This document shows, in pieces, positions 25,047-33,738 of a stretch of DNA of 64,000 nucleotides. Below the pieces are notes generated by a model. The model saw only the letters and a program-made list of their open reading frames with translations, made no database searches and was not told the origin of the DNA. A program made the translations under genes and the position numbers. Each line of letters begins with the position of its first letter. The first letter of the stretch is position 1. The stretch comes from Marinobacter maritimus (GTDB lineage Bacteria; Pseudomonadota; Gammaproteobacteria; Pseudomonadales; Oleiphilaceae), in the NCBI RefSeq assembly GCF_007671675.1, contig NZ_VCGW01000002.1, positions 310,001 through 374,000 on the forward strand. Direction: 5' to 3'.

Positions 25047-26354
25047 TTACTGCTGCTTTGCCAGGCGCATAAAGTGGTGATGGACAAATCGTATGCCCAG
25101 ATACACCAGAGCCAGGGTGGCTGGAATGGCAACACCCAGGGCCAGGGATTTATTGAAGATAATTCCGGCTTCATAAATCGAGTCCATGATCAATTTAAGC
25201 AGGCCGATCAGGTAATAGGTGATGGCAACAACCGAGAAGCCTTCAACGGTGTGCTGCATCATCAGCTGGATTTTCGAACGCTGGTCCATGGAGCTCAGCA
25301 ACTGCTGGTTCTGGCTCTGAATCGCCAGCTCGACCCGGGTGCGCATCATGTCCGAGGCACGATCCACCCGTTTTGAAAGATCTTCCATTCGCTCGCTGAC
25401 CGCTTCGCAGGTCTTTACTGCCGGAGTCAGGCGCCGGGTCATGAATTCGGTAAGAGTCAGGTGCCCCGAAAGTTCATCTTCCCTGAGTTCTTCCAGGCGT
25501 GTCAGCACCAGGCGGTGGTAAGCACGGGTCGCTGAAAACCGGAAGGTGGTGCTGGCCCGGAAAGCCTCAATACGAGCGGCTATGTTGGTTAACTGCGCCA
25601 GCAGATTTTTTTCGTCCACATCATGATGGTCTGCCAGTGTCCGGGTAATGATGGCCAGCTTCTGATCCATATCGTTGAGCGATGGAGTGATCTCCCGGGC
25701 AACAGGCAGTGCCAGAAGTGACATCAGTCGGTATGTTTCAATCTCCATCAGGCGCTGGGTAAGACGGCCGAGCTGGCTGTCTGACATCTCGTGGTTCACC
25801 ACCATAAAGCGCCCGAAACCATCAGAGTGCAGCCGGAACGTCCCCCATACCTTTGCCGCGCCCTCCTTAGGGCTGCTGCCAACCAGTCGCAACCCCTCGA
25901 AGTGTTTGCGCACATCGTCGGGATCGCCATCCCCGCCGGATTGCGCGGGTAGTATGTCGAGGTGGAAGGCGGCAACTACTGTGCCGGGCAGCTGTTCCAA
26001 CCAGCCTTTTGGCAGAGGGGTGATACCGGTTTCGGCAAAGGGTTCGGAGTCACTGGCGCCGAGATTGATGAACGTGTAAGAGGCGAACTCCAGATGCATT
26101 TCCCTGCGTACTCGCAGAGTGCCGAAGGTCTGCTCAAAACAACCTGCTTCCTGCTCCGGAACCGGGTAGCCCAACTGGCAGGAAAGGGCCTGCAGGTGCT
26201 CGAACTGTTGTTGGCGCTGCTCTGGCGTGGTGAGCACTGCAATGTGGGTGACCCGGGCAGAAGAGGGGAGAACCTGGAAAGGCCGGGAATGCAGCTCGTT
26301 GTAGAGATCGTCCCTGAGAGGGTGAATCTTCAGGGAGTCTGTTAACGCGTTCAC
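25047..26354 (-). CDS. DUF3422 family membrane protein
   Basis: The 435-residue protein matches the DUF3422 family: an N-terminal LHPLRDDLYNELHSRPF-like segment (here IHPLRDDLYNELHSRPF), a long soluble helical region and two C-terminal transmembrane helices. The start is taken as the GTG at 26354, giving MNALTDSL, because the longer frame would run into the histidine kinase gene upstream. It lies about 20 bases after that kinase on the same strand and may be co-transcribed with it. Its biochemical role is unknown. Confidence 0.85.
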   Translation of the reverse strand: MNALTDSLKIHPLRDDLYNELHSRPFQVLPSSARVTHIAVLTTPEQRQQQFEHLQALSCQLGYPVPEQEAGCFEQTFGTLRVRREMHLEFASYTFINLGASDSEPFAETGITPLPKGWLEQLPGTVVAAFHLDILPAQSGGDGDPDDVRKHFEGLRLVGSSPKEGAAKVWGTFRLHSDGFGRFMVVNHEMSDSQLGRLTQRLMEIETYRLMSLLALPVAREITPSLNDMDQKLAIITRTLADHHDVDEKNLLAQLTNIAARIEAFRASTTFRFSATRAYHRLVLTRLEELREDELSGHLTLTEFMTRRLTPAVKTCEAVSERMEDLSKRVDRASDMMRTRVELAIQSQNQQLLSSMDQRSKIQLMMQHTVEGFSVVAITYYLIGLLKLIMDSIYEAGIIFNKSLALGVAIPATLALVYLGIRFVHHHFMRLAKQQ

Positions 26355-26373
26355 GATGGGACGGATCCTGTGG

Positions 26374-28434
26374 TTAAAAATGGACGGTCGGAATAATAAC
26401 CCGGAAACAGACACCGACAACATCGTTGCGAGTCTCATTTGAGGCTTCAACGCGCCCGCCGTGAAAATCGGCGATCAGTTGGACAATCAACAACCCTTGC
26501 CCGAGGTGGCCTTCTTCGTGGCCTTTTCGAACCGATACGAAGGGACTGAAAATACTGGTGTCCGGGTTATCCGGCAGAGCCGAGCCCTGGTTGAAAACGG
26601 ACAGGCAGACATGATTCCCGATCTGTTCCACACCGATATGGATCTGACCGTCTTGTGGTGTAAAATCCCGTGCGTTATCCACGAGTTTATCAAGCAGTTG
26701 CACGATCAACTCCGGGGAGCCAGTCAGGTTGATGCCCGACTCCGGCCCGGTATAGTCAAATTGGTGATGTGCATCGAGGGTCCGGTAGGCCGCGGTCGCC
26801 TGGCTGATAACGTCCGCCAGATCGAATGCTTCCTTGTCGGCATGATCAAAGCTTTGCTCCAGCCGGGTCGCCTCGCTCATGCCATTGAGAATTTTCCGCA
26901 AACGGCCGGTAGCCGCAGTCGCGCGCCCGATGTATTGCGAGCGCTCTTCTTCGGTGTCGCTGTGTGACAGATTTTCCAGGGATGAACGCACTACTGCAAC
27001 CGGGGTTTTGAGCTCGTGGGACAGACGCTGTGAAAAGCTCTCGAGATACCGGTTATAGCCGTGCAGCCGGTCGGCCATCTGGGCAAAGTGGTTTTGTAGT
27101 TGCCCCAGTTCGTCCCGGGCCTTTGAGACAGGCAGCGTGCCAATAATCCGACCGTCCTGATCGATGCTGACGCTGACGGCCCGCTGTAAACGGGCGATAC
27201 GCCAGGACAGCCAGCTTGCGTAGCCCAGCAGTACCAAGGTCAGGCCTACGATGATAAGAATGCTACGGGTAATAACCGAGCCGAGAGTTGAGCCTGACAG
27301 CGTCAGCAGCTGATCCAATGATTGTTCCAGCACCAGAGTTCGGCTGCCGAACACCGGCTGGGTGGTCATGAGCCAGACACTGTCATCTTCATGACGGACA
27401 AGACCTTCGCGAGGCAGGATGCTCATATCGAGCCGGGTGCTACTGGCGGCCAGGATTGCAGGCCTGGGTTGGTAGAACTGTACCAGCGACCTCAGCGCAT
27501 TGAGGCTGATGTGCTCAACTATCTGCAAAGGGCTAAGCGCTTCGAACTCTGGTTGTTCTTGCCGGGAAGGTGTTGACTGTTGAGCGACCACCCACCCGGC
27601 CGACTCAATCAGCCGGGCAATTTGCCCTTTGCTCATTCCCTGGACCAGTTGTCGCTCAAGCTCGGGTTTGCGTTCGACCAGAATGGGTAATGGGTCTGTA
27701 GAGGTGGATGTTTGCGCTGAATCCGGGCTGTCCTGCCACCGGGCGGCAAAACCCAGGCGGCTGCCTTGTGGCGGCTTGGGCAGTTTCAGTTCCAGCTGCC
27801 AGCCGCTCCCCACACTGTGCCAATAGCCACTGACCCGGTAATCGGGTTTTTGTTCGTTTCCGTTAGTGGTGTCAATCGTCGCGTAGACCTTGCCGGGTGC
27901 GGGGGTGCGGATGAGCCAGGAGGCAGGCTGGATATCCGCGTCCAGATTTTTGTTCGGGGGCTCCAGCCAGATCTGAAGCCGATCATGGGTCTGATCAGGC
28001 GCGCCAGGGTTGAAGAACACGGGGTGGCGGTTACTGATGCGTATCAACAGGTACAGGTGGCGCAGGTCGGTCGCTGCTTGCCATTGCAAAGTGGGTTGGC
28101 CTGTCGTTGCTTCTGACTGATGTGAATGTTCATCAGATTGCCAGGGCTGGAACTGATCCTCTTCATCGTAACCGGGCCAGTCGTCACCGTAGCCATCCAG
28201 ATTGAGAGGGCTACTCAGATGTTCGACATAGATGGCGGGTGTTTGAGGTGAAATCGCGGGCAGGCCGAGGCTCAGATCTCCGGCGGTTTTTGCCAGCCGC
28301 TCAGCCTGATCTTTCAGCTGCTGGAATGCCTGTTGCCGCAGAGCCTGGTCCAGCTCCAGCACAAACTGCAGGCCGGCCCAGGGGATCAGCAGCATCAACA
28401 GGCTGGCAATAAAAAGCTGACGCTTGAGCGTCAC
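26374..28434 (-). CDS. sortase-system histidine kinase (proteobacterial dedicated sortase system)
   Basis: The 686-residue sensor kinase has an N-terminal transmembrane helix, a large periplasmic region with a CBM9-like segment (LNLDGYGDDWPGYDEED), and a second transmembrane helix (SILIIVGLTLVLLGYASW). HAMP, HisKA (SHELKTPVAVV, His phosphoacceptor) and HATPase (DKLVDNARDF N-box, GQGLLIVQ) domains follow. The architecture and neighbours match the kinase of the proteobacterial dedicated sortase system. A GTG start at 28434 follows the response regulator stop by 3 bases. It may sense envelope carbohydrate or cell-surface state, which is an inference from the CBM9-like region. Confidence 0.92.
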   Translation of the reverse strand: MTLKRQLFIASLLMLLIPWAGLQFVLELDQALRQQAFQQLKDQAERLAKTAGDLSLGLPAISPQTPAIYVEHLSSPLNLDGYGDDWPGYDEEDQFQPWQSDEHSHQSEATTGQPTLQWQAATDLRHLYLLIRISNRHPVFFNPGAPDQTHDRLQIWLEPPNKNLDADIQPASWLIRTPAPGKVYATIDTTNGNEQKPDYRVSGYWHSVGSGWQLELKLPKPPQGSRLGFAARWQDSPDSAQTSTSTDPLPILVERKPELERQLVQGMSKGQIARLIESAGWVVAQQSTPSRQEQPEFEALSPLQIVEHISLNALRSLVQFYQPRPAILAASSTRLDMSILPREGLVRHEDDSVWLMTTQPVFGSRTLVLEQSLDQLLTLSGSTLGSVITRSILIIVGLTLVLLGYASWLSWRIARLQRAVSVSIDQDGRIIGTLPVSKARDELGQLQNHFAQMADRLHGYNRYLESFSQRLSHELKTPVAVVRSSLENLSHSDTEEERSQYIGRATAATGRLRKILNGMSEATRLEQSFDHADKEAFDLADVISQATAAYRTLDAHHQFDYTGPESGINLTGSPELIVQLLDKLVDNARDFTPQDGQIHIGVEQIGNHVCLSVFNQGSALPDNPDTSIFSPFVSVRKGHEEGHLGQGLLIVQLIADFHGGRVEASNETRNDVVGVCFRVIIPTVHF

Positions 28435-28437
28435 GAA

Positions 28438-29139
28438 TCAGCACTCACGGGCATTCCAGCGATAGCCCATGCCGTAGGCGGTCTGGATGCCGTCGAAGGT
28501 GCTGTCGAGCTGCAGGAATTTGCTTCGGATGCGTTTGATGTGGGAGGTCACAGTGTTGTCATCCAGATACGTGCTGGCAGCTTCCATCAATTGGTCGCGG
28601 CTGCGCACGTGGCCGGGGTGCTGTGCCAGTGCGTGCAGCATCCAGAACTCGGTGACTGTAAGGTCTATTGCCGCCTGATCCCAAGCGACGGTCATTCGAT
28701 CAACGTTGATGTCGAGGCGGCCACGTCTTACGACTTCATCGGGTTTTTGCAGAGCCTCTGCCCAGGCATCGGCCCGGCGTAGCAGGGCGGTTACCCGTGC
28801 CAGCAGGTGTTCCATACTCATGTCTTTGGTGACGTAGTCGTCCGCACCGAGGCGCAGGCCATGTACGGAATCAATATCGCTGTCGCGGGCGGTGAGGAAA
28901 ATGATGGGCAGCGTTCCGGACAGCGAGCGCAGGTCCTGACAAAGGGTGAAGCCACCTTCGGGTTCGTCGCCCAGGCCAACGTCAATTATGGCGAGGTCTG
29001 GCAGCGCCTGGCGTAGCACCTGCCACGCAGATGCGCGATCGCCGTAGGTGGACACGCGATAGCCGCGGCGCTCGAAGGCGGCGCGGTAGTTGTCGCGGAT
29101 GGCGGGTTCGTCCTCTATCAGGACAAGGTGTTTTTTCAT
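28438..29139 (-). CDS. sortase-system response regulator (OmpR/PhoB type)
   Basis: The 233-residue protein has an N-terminal receiver domain (acidic pair in IEDEPA, phospho-Asp in LAIIDVGLG, Lys in VTKDMS) and a C-terminal winged-helix DNA-binding domain. It is paired with the kinase immediately downstream and lies divergent from the sortase substrate gene. It is therefore the likely regulator of that gene and its sortase through the 192-base region between them. The family has been described as the dedicated sortase-system response regulator. Confidence 0.93.
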   Translation of the reverse strand: MKKHLVLIEDEPAIRDNYRAAFERRGYRVSTYGDRASAWQVLRQALPDLAIIDVGLGDEPEGGFTLCQDLRSLSGTLPIIFLTARDSDIDSVHGLRLGADDYVTKDMSMEHLLARVTALLRRADAWAEALQKPDEVVRRGRLDINVDRMTVAWDQAAIDLTVTEFWMLHALAQHPGHVRSRDQLMEAASTYLDDNTVTSHIKRIRSKFLQLDSTFDGIQTAYGMGYRWNAREC

Positions 29140-29331
29140 GGTTCTGGCTGTTATCCGTGGGTTATGAGGCTCTATTTAAACACGGCCTGCCTTGAGAACA
29201 AGGTTAGCTTGCGGTGTTGTCATAATTCATCATTTTTTGTTCGCGGAATGTTTGATTCTGCCACGGGAGTTCCTTTTCGGATTGCTGAAATGGCGAGGTC
29301 TTATTGAATCGTGTAGCTAAAGGATCTTGCC

Positions 29332-31605
29332 ATGATGTTTTCTGCCTTATCGTCTAAACACAGTGCTTTCCTGCTTTGTCTGAGCCCGCCCTCCCAAGCG
29401 GCTGGGGTCTCTCCCGAAACACGCTGTGAATACGTCCATGTACGCTCGGCTCCGCCATCCATGGCTCCGCACGGTTTCGTGAGAGACCCCAGCCGCCCGG
29501 GAGGGCTAAGTGCAGGACGCTCGATACGTGTTCGGCGCTTTATGGAAGGGGTCAGTTTGTGGATGGCCATGTTACTGGTTCTGTTTGTTCAGCCTCTTTA
29601 TGCAGAAGCCAGCACCGGCAGCGAAGACACTGCAGGTGTGCTGCATTTTGTGGGCGGTAAAGGCCAATGGCAGGAACCGGCGTTGGTGCTGGGGAGTGAT
29701 TTTGATGTTCGGGTCAGTGGGCTGATAGCAGACAGCACGCTGGTGCGAACGTTTCGGAACACCAGTGATCAGTGGCGTGAAGGGGTATTCGTGTTTCCGC
29801 TGCCAGAGAAGGCCAGTGTTTACGGGCTGACGATGAAGGTGGGGGAGCGCACGATTGTGGGGGAGGTTCAGCCGCGAGAGGAGGCAAAGAAGACCTATGA
29901 GAAAGCTCGTGACTCCGGGCGTCATGCGGCTACGGTTGAGCAGCAGCGGCCGAATCTGTTCACCACCCGGGTGGCGAATATTCCCCCAGGGGCGACGGTG
30001 AGTGTGGAGCTGAATTATCAGCAGTTGGTGAGTTATCGGGATGGGGTTTTTGAGTTGAGTGTGCCGACGACTCTGACACCGAGATACATGCCGGGTGAAC
30101 CTTTGGCGGCGACTCCGCAAAAGTGGCAGGGTGGCTGGGCTGTGCCTACCACGGAAGTGCCGGATGCTGATGCCATCAGTCCGTTTACGGTGGATGTGGC
30201 AGATGTAGCTGCGGACAATCATCGGGCGTCGGTTCGGTTCAGTATTGATGCGGGTCTTCCGCTGGCGCGAGTGTCCAGTCCCAGCCATGAGCTGGCGTCC
30301 CGGCAGGACGGGCAGGTGATGATGGTTCAGCCTCAAGCCGGAGAGATTGTGATGAACCGGGATTTCGTGTTGCGCTGGCAGCCTCTTGCGGGCCAGGAAC
30401 CGGGCGCCGCTGTTTTTCATCAACAGTGGGAAGGGGAAGACTATCTGCTGGCGATGGTGGTGCCCGGGCGGGCCGGTAAAACCCGCTTGCCGCGTGAGCT
30501 GACATTTGTGATTGATACCTCCGGTTCCATGGCGGGAGAGTCTATTCAGCAGGCAAGGGACGCTTTGCAACTGGGGCTGGAGACACTGGCACCCGGTGAC
30601 CGGTTCAATGTGATTCAGTTCAATTCTCAACCACACGCTTTGTTTATGCAGCCGGAGGTGGCAACAGCGAACAATCTGGCTCGTGCGCGCAAGTATGTTG
30701 GTCGGTTGAAGGCCGATGGGGGCACGGAGATGGCGCCGGCATTGACCATGGCTCTGCAGAGCCAGGGTGAGTTGTCGGAAGATGCATCACCGGAGGATTC
30801 ATCACGAGTGCGCCAGGTGGTGTTCATGACCGATGGGGCGGTTGGCAATGAGTCAGCACTGTTCAGCCAGATCCGCCGTCAGTTGGGTGATCAAAGGCTG
30901 TTCACGGTTGCTATAGGTTCTGCGCCTAACAGGCACTTTATGCGTGAGGCTGCGCGTTGGGGACGTGGCAGTTACACCGCTGTGCAGGATCCGGCGGATA
31001 TCCGCGGCCCTTTGGCCCGGTTGTTCGCGGCTATGGAGGCGCCGGTACTGACGGATATCGAAGTGCGCTGGCCGGGCCAGTCCGCTTCGGCGCAGGAAGA
31101 CAGCTTTCCGCGTCGCCCAGGTGATCTTTTTCAGGGTGAACCCCTATTGCAGGTGGTGCGTGGTGTGCCAGCAAACGGTGAATTGAATGTGTCTGGCCGG
31201 TTGCCGGGTGGTGCGACATGGCAGCGCAGTCTGGATTTGCAGCAGTCCGCCTCTGGATCGGGCCTGAACCGTTACTGGGCGCGGGAGAAAATCGATAGTC
31301 TTCTCGATGAAGCACGGGTAGAGGGCCAGGAACCGGATAAAACGAGAATTACCCGTCTGGCGGTTGAGCATAGGTTGATGTCCCCCTACACCAGCTTTGT
31401 GGCGGTGGATGCAACGCCGGCCAGGGGGCCCGAAAGCATTTTGGTAAAAGACAAGCTGCCAACGCTGCTGCCCGCTGGAAGCCAGCCTGGCATGACGCGT
31501 TACCCGCAAACGGCCACCGTTGCGCCTCTGCTTGTTGCTCTGGGGCTGCTTGGTTTGATGTTTTCTGCCGCCATCGTGCTCCTGCAAAGGCGGGCGTACC
31601 CATGA
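29332..31605 (+). CDS. sortase substrate with VIT and vWA domains (marine proteobacterial sortase target)
   Basis: The product is secreted, then has a VIT domain (about residues 95-230) and a von Willebrand A domain with intact MIDAS DTSGSMAG (about residue 393). A C-terminal sorting signal follows: YPQTAT, a hydrophobic helix (LLVALGLLGLMFSAAIVLL) and a basic tail (QRRAYP). It is the substrate of the sortase encoded next. Start choice is difficult. The ATG at 29332 has AAAGGA 7 bases upstream and gives 757 residues, but codons from 29388 to 29506 are repeat copy B. The ATG at 29542 gives 687 residues and a plain signal peptide but has no clear ribosome binding site. YPQTA replaces the Gram-positive LPXTG. 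Confidence 0.9.
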   Translation: MMFSALSSKHSAFLLCLSPPSQAAGVSPETRCEYVHVRSAPPSMAPHGFVRDPSRPGGLSAGRSIRVRRFMEGVSLWMAMLLVLFVQPLYAEASTGSEDTAGVLHFVGGKGQWQEPALVLGSDFDVRVSGLIADSTLVRTFRNTSDQWREGVFVFPLPEKASVYGLTMKVGERTIVGEVQPREEAKKTYEKARDSGRHAATVEQQRPNLFTTRVANIPPGATVSVELNYQQLVSYRDGVFELSVPTTLTPRYMPGEPLAATPQKWQGGWAVPTTEVPDADAISPFTVDVADVAADNHRASVRFSIDAGLPLARVSSPSHELASRQDGQVMMVQPQAGEIVMNRDFVLRWQPLAGQEPGAAVFHQQWEGEDYLLAMVVPGRAGKTRLPRELTFVIDTSGSMAGESIQQARDALQLGLETLAPGDRFNVIQFNSQPHALFMQPEVATANNLARARKYVGRLKADGGTEMAPALTMALQSQGELSEDASPEDSSRVRQVVFMTDGAVGNESALFSQIRRQLGDQRLFTVAIGSAPNRHFMREAARWGRGSYTAVQDPADIRGPLARLFAAMEAPVLTDIEVRWPGQSASAQEDSFPRRPGDLFQGEPLLQVVRGVPANGELNVSGRLPGGATWQRSLDLQQSASGSGLNRYWAREKIDSLLDEARVEGQEPDKTRITRLAVEHRLMSPYTSFVAVDATPARGPESILVKDKLPTLLPAGSQPGMTRYPQTATVAPLLVALGLLGLMFSAAIVLLQRRAYP
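29388..29506 (-). repeat. structured repeat copy B, inside the sortase-substrate reading frame
   Basis: Arms of 33 nt (29388-29420 and 29474-29506) are complementary except at three positions, two of which are G.T wobbles in core-sense orientation. The core between them is the reverse complement of the copy A core, with the same GCGGAGCCATGGATGGC hairpin and TTCACAGCG tail. The whole element stays open in the frame of the surrounding gene and encodes about 39 residues between the two candidate start codons. Confidence 0.92.
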
Positions 31606-32219
31606 GCCGCTTGCTGCTGTTGCTGATCACAAGTTCTGCCACCCTGCTGGTATTCGGATTGTGGATCCCTCTGAAGGCGGTCGTGGCTCAGGAGCTGCTG
31701 GAAATGGCCTGGGCCGAGAGCCAGGCTCGGCAGACTGAATCCCGGCCCTGGCCTTGGGCCGACACATGGCCTGTTGCGAAGCTGTCCATGCCAGAGTTGG
31801 GAGACTCAATGATTGTGCTGGCGGGTGTCCATGGCGAGAGTCTGGCCTTTGGGCCGGGTCAGATGATGGGCGCGGAAAGTCAACGGGGTACGGTCATCAT
31901 TGCCGGCCACAGAGACACTCATTTTCGGCCTCTGCAGTATTTGGAACCCGGCAATGAACTGCGGTTGCAAAACCGTGACGGGCGCTGGCAAGGTTATCGG
32001 GTACAAGAAACGAGAATTGTGGACAGCCGTTCGGAGTTCATCGACACTCAAAATTTGCCTGTAGGTACCCTTTTGCTGGTTACCTGCTATCCGTTCGAGA
32101 GCATGGACGCAGGCGGTCCGCTCCGGTATGTGGTGGAAGCCCGCGCAGAGGGTGATGCCAACACGCGCCTGCTCAGTCAGGGTTCCTCAGGGCAAATTGA
32201 TACTGTCGCAGGGCTATAA
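31602..32219 (+). CDS. class GN sortase
   Basis: The 205-residue transpeptidase has an N-terminal membrane anchor (LLLLLITSSATLLVFGLWI) and an outward-facing sortase domain. The catalytic triad is visible: His103 in IIAGHRDTHF, Cys162 in LLVTCYPF and Arg175 in GGPLRYVV. It overlaps the substrate gene by 4 bases (ATGA) and belongs to the proteobacterial class whose genomes often contain a single substrate. It is expected to cleave the YPQTA signal of the upstream protein. The acceptor in a Gram-negative envelope is not established. Confidence 0.95.
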   Translation: MSRLLLLLITSSATLLVFGLWIPLKAVVAQELLEMAWAESQARQTESRPWPWADTWPVAKLSMPELGDSMIVLAGVHGESLAFGPGQMMGAESQRGTVIIAGHRDTHFRPLQYLEPGNELRLQNRDGRWQGYRVQETRIVDSRSEFIDTQNLPVGTLLLVTCYPFESMDAGGPLRYVVEARAEGDANTRLLSQGSSGQIDTVAGL

Positions 32220-32266
32220 ACTTGGCGTACACTTGTGCGCCAAAATCCTGTTGCAGAGTTTGCCGT

Positions 32267-32965
32267 ATGGGCTTTATCAGAAATTTTCTGGCTTGGATGA
32301 GCGTTCCCGTGCTTTGTATGCTCGCCTTGCCACTCTACATTCTCAGGCCATTCAACCCTGATAACAACCGGTTGTTGGCCATAGCATTGGCGCGGACTGG
32401 CCGTTTGATACTGGGCATGAAGCGGCCTTTGGAAGGTGCGGAACATATGCCCCAGGATCGGCCTGTGGTTGCGATCGCCAACCATCAGTACAACGATGAT
32501 CTTTTTGTGGTGGGTGATCTCGTTGCGCCTCGTACCGTAACCGTGGGGAAGTCATCATTGATCTGGCTCCCGTTCTTTGGCTGGGTATTCTGGTTGGGTG
32601 GCAATGTGATGTTAAACCGTGCGCATTCGCGCAAAGCCATTGCCGCCATGCAGGCTACCAGCGACGCGATCACCCGTGATAACAAGAGCCTGTGGGTGTT
32701 TGTGGAGGGCACGAGGAGCAAGGGGCGTGGGCTGCAGAAGTTCAAAAAAGGCGCTTTCTACGCGGCTGTGTCTGCTGGAGCACCGATTGTGATGGTGTGT
32801 ACTGCCGAGTACCGGAACAAAACGCTTGGCTGGTCTGGCCGGCGTGAACCGGTGCCCATCCGGATTTTGCCCCTGGTGGAAACAACCGGGCTTACTACTG
32901 AAGATGTCCCTGCCCTGATCGCCCGCTGTCATAAAGAGATGGCAGAGACCATCTCGGGTCTCTGA
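32267..32965 (+). CDS. PlsC-like lysophospholipid acyltransferase
   Basis: The 232-residue protein has an N-terminal membrane segment (SVPVLCMLALPLYIL) and the acyltransferase signature with HX4D (NHQYNDD) and a second motif EGTRSKGRG. These are hallmarks of 1-acylglycerol-3-phosphate acyltransferases and related membrane enzymes. The ATG at 32267 is used; the upstream frame begins at a TTG with no ribosome binding site. It follows the sortase by 47 bases on the same strand and may be read from the same promoter. Confidence 0.88.
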   Translation: MGFIRNFLAWMSVPVLCMLALPLYILRPFNPDNNRLLAIALARTGRLILGMKRPLEGAEHMPQDRPVVAIANHQYNDDLFVVGDLVAPRTVTVGKSSLIWLPFFGWVFWLGGNVMLNRAHSRKAIAAMQATSDAITRDNKSLWVFVEGTRSKGRGLQKFKKGAFYAAVSAGAPIVMVCTAEYRNKTLGWSGRREPVPIRILPLVETTGLTTEDVPALIARCHKEMAETISGL

Positions 32966-33033
32966 GGTGCGCCCGGCCTGATTACTCTGTATAAAGAACC
33001 TCCTGAAAGACGTCCCGCGGAGAGAGGAAAACG

Positions 33034-33276
33034 ATGAACCTGATTCTGTTTCTGATTATTGGTGGTGTTGCGGGCTGGCTCGCTGGCCTGATCATGAAAG
33101 GCCGTGGTTTTGGCGTGCTGGCGAATATTGGTATTGGTATCGTCGGGTCATTTATCGGCGGTTTTGTTTTTCGCTTGCTGGGCCTGGCCGCCCAAGGCGC
33201 CATTGGTGAGCTGGTAACCGCAACTGTGGGTGCAGTGCTGCTGTTGGCTATTGTCAGCCAGATCAGGAAGCGCTGA
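33034..33276 (+). CDS. GlsB/YeaQ/YmgE family membrane protein
   Basis: The 80-residue protein is almost wholly hydrophobic with three predicted helices and the family pattern GGVAGWLAGLIMKGRGFG, then GIVGSFIGG. Such proteins, once called transglycosylase-associated, are small inner-membrane proteins linked to stress responses. The AGAGAGGAAAA ribosome binding site is strong. It is 2 bases before the next gene and likely co-transcribed. Confidence 0.9.
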   Translation: MNLILFLIIGGVAGWLAGLIMKGRGFGVLANIGIGIVGSFIGGFVFRLLGLAAQGAIGELVTATVGAVLLLAIVSQIRKR

Positions 33277-33278
33277 TC

Positions 33279-33680
33279 ATGATTGTACCTGTTACCGGAG
33301 TGTTTGCGGCCGTCCTCGGTATTTTGCTGTTGGTACTTTCAGCCCACGTAGTGAGATTTCGCATCAAGTACAGTAAAGGCATGGGGGTTACTGACAATCC
33401 TGACTTTGAAGCCGCCGTCCGCGCTCACGGCAACCTTGTCGAGTACGCACCCCTATGCCTGATCATGTTGGGCATTGCAGAACTCAACGGTGTAGCAAGC
33501 GGCCTGGTTTACTGGACGGGCATGACCCTGGTGGTCGGTCGTCTCCTGCATGCCTGGGGCATGATCAATGGTCACGGTGGCGAGCATAAAGCCCGGGCGA
33601 TTGGCATTGTTCTGACCTGGCTGGCGATTTTGGCCGCTGCGATTCTGCTGTTGTGGAATGTCTGGCAAGTCTACGGCTGA
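33279..33680 (+). CDS. MAPEG family membrane protein
   Basis: The 133-residue protein has four predicted transmembrane helices and the MAPEG pattern: an early LSAHVVRFRIKY loop, then AAVRAHGNLVEYAPL and the following GRLLHAWGM segment. The family includes membrane glutathione transferases and eicosanoid enzymes; bacterial members are mostly uncharacterised. AGGAAG precedes the start. It forms a pair with the GlsB-like gene. Confidence 0.9.
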   Translation: MIVPVTGVFAAVLGILLLVLSAHVVRFRIKYSKGMGVTDNPDFEAAVRAHGNLVEYAPLCLIMLGIAELNGVASGLVYWTGMTLVVGRLLHAWGMINGHGGEHKARAIGIVLTWLAILAAAILLLWNVWQVYG

Positions 33681-33700
33681 TTGCGCCAGTCATAGCGTCT

Positions 33701-33738
33701 GGGGCCATTTGCTCTGGCCCCGGGCTTTTTTCCTTTTT
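33701..33738 (+). terminator. terminator after the MAPEG gene
   Basis: Stem GGGGCCA / TGGCCCC with a 7-nt loop, followed by GGGCTTTTTTCC. It lies between convergent genes, and its T-tract reaches the stop region of the minus-strand OmpA-like gene. Confidence 0.85.
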
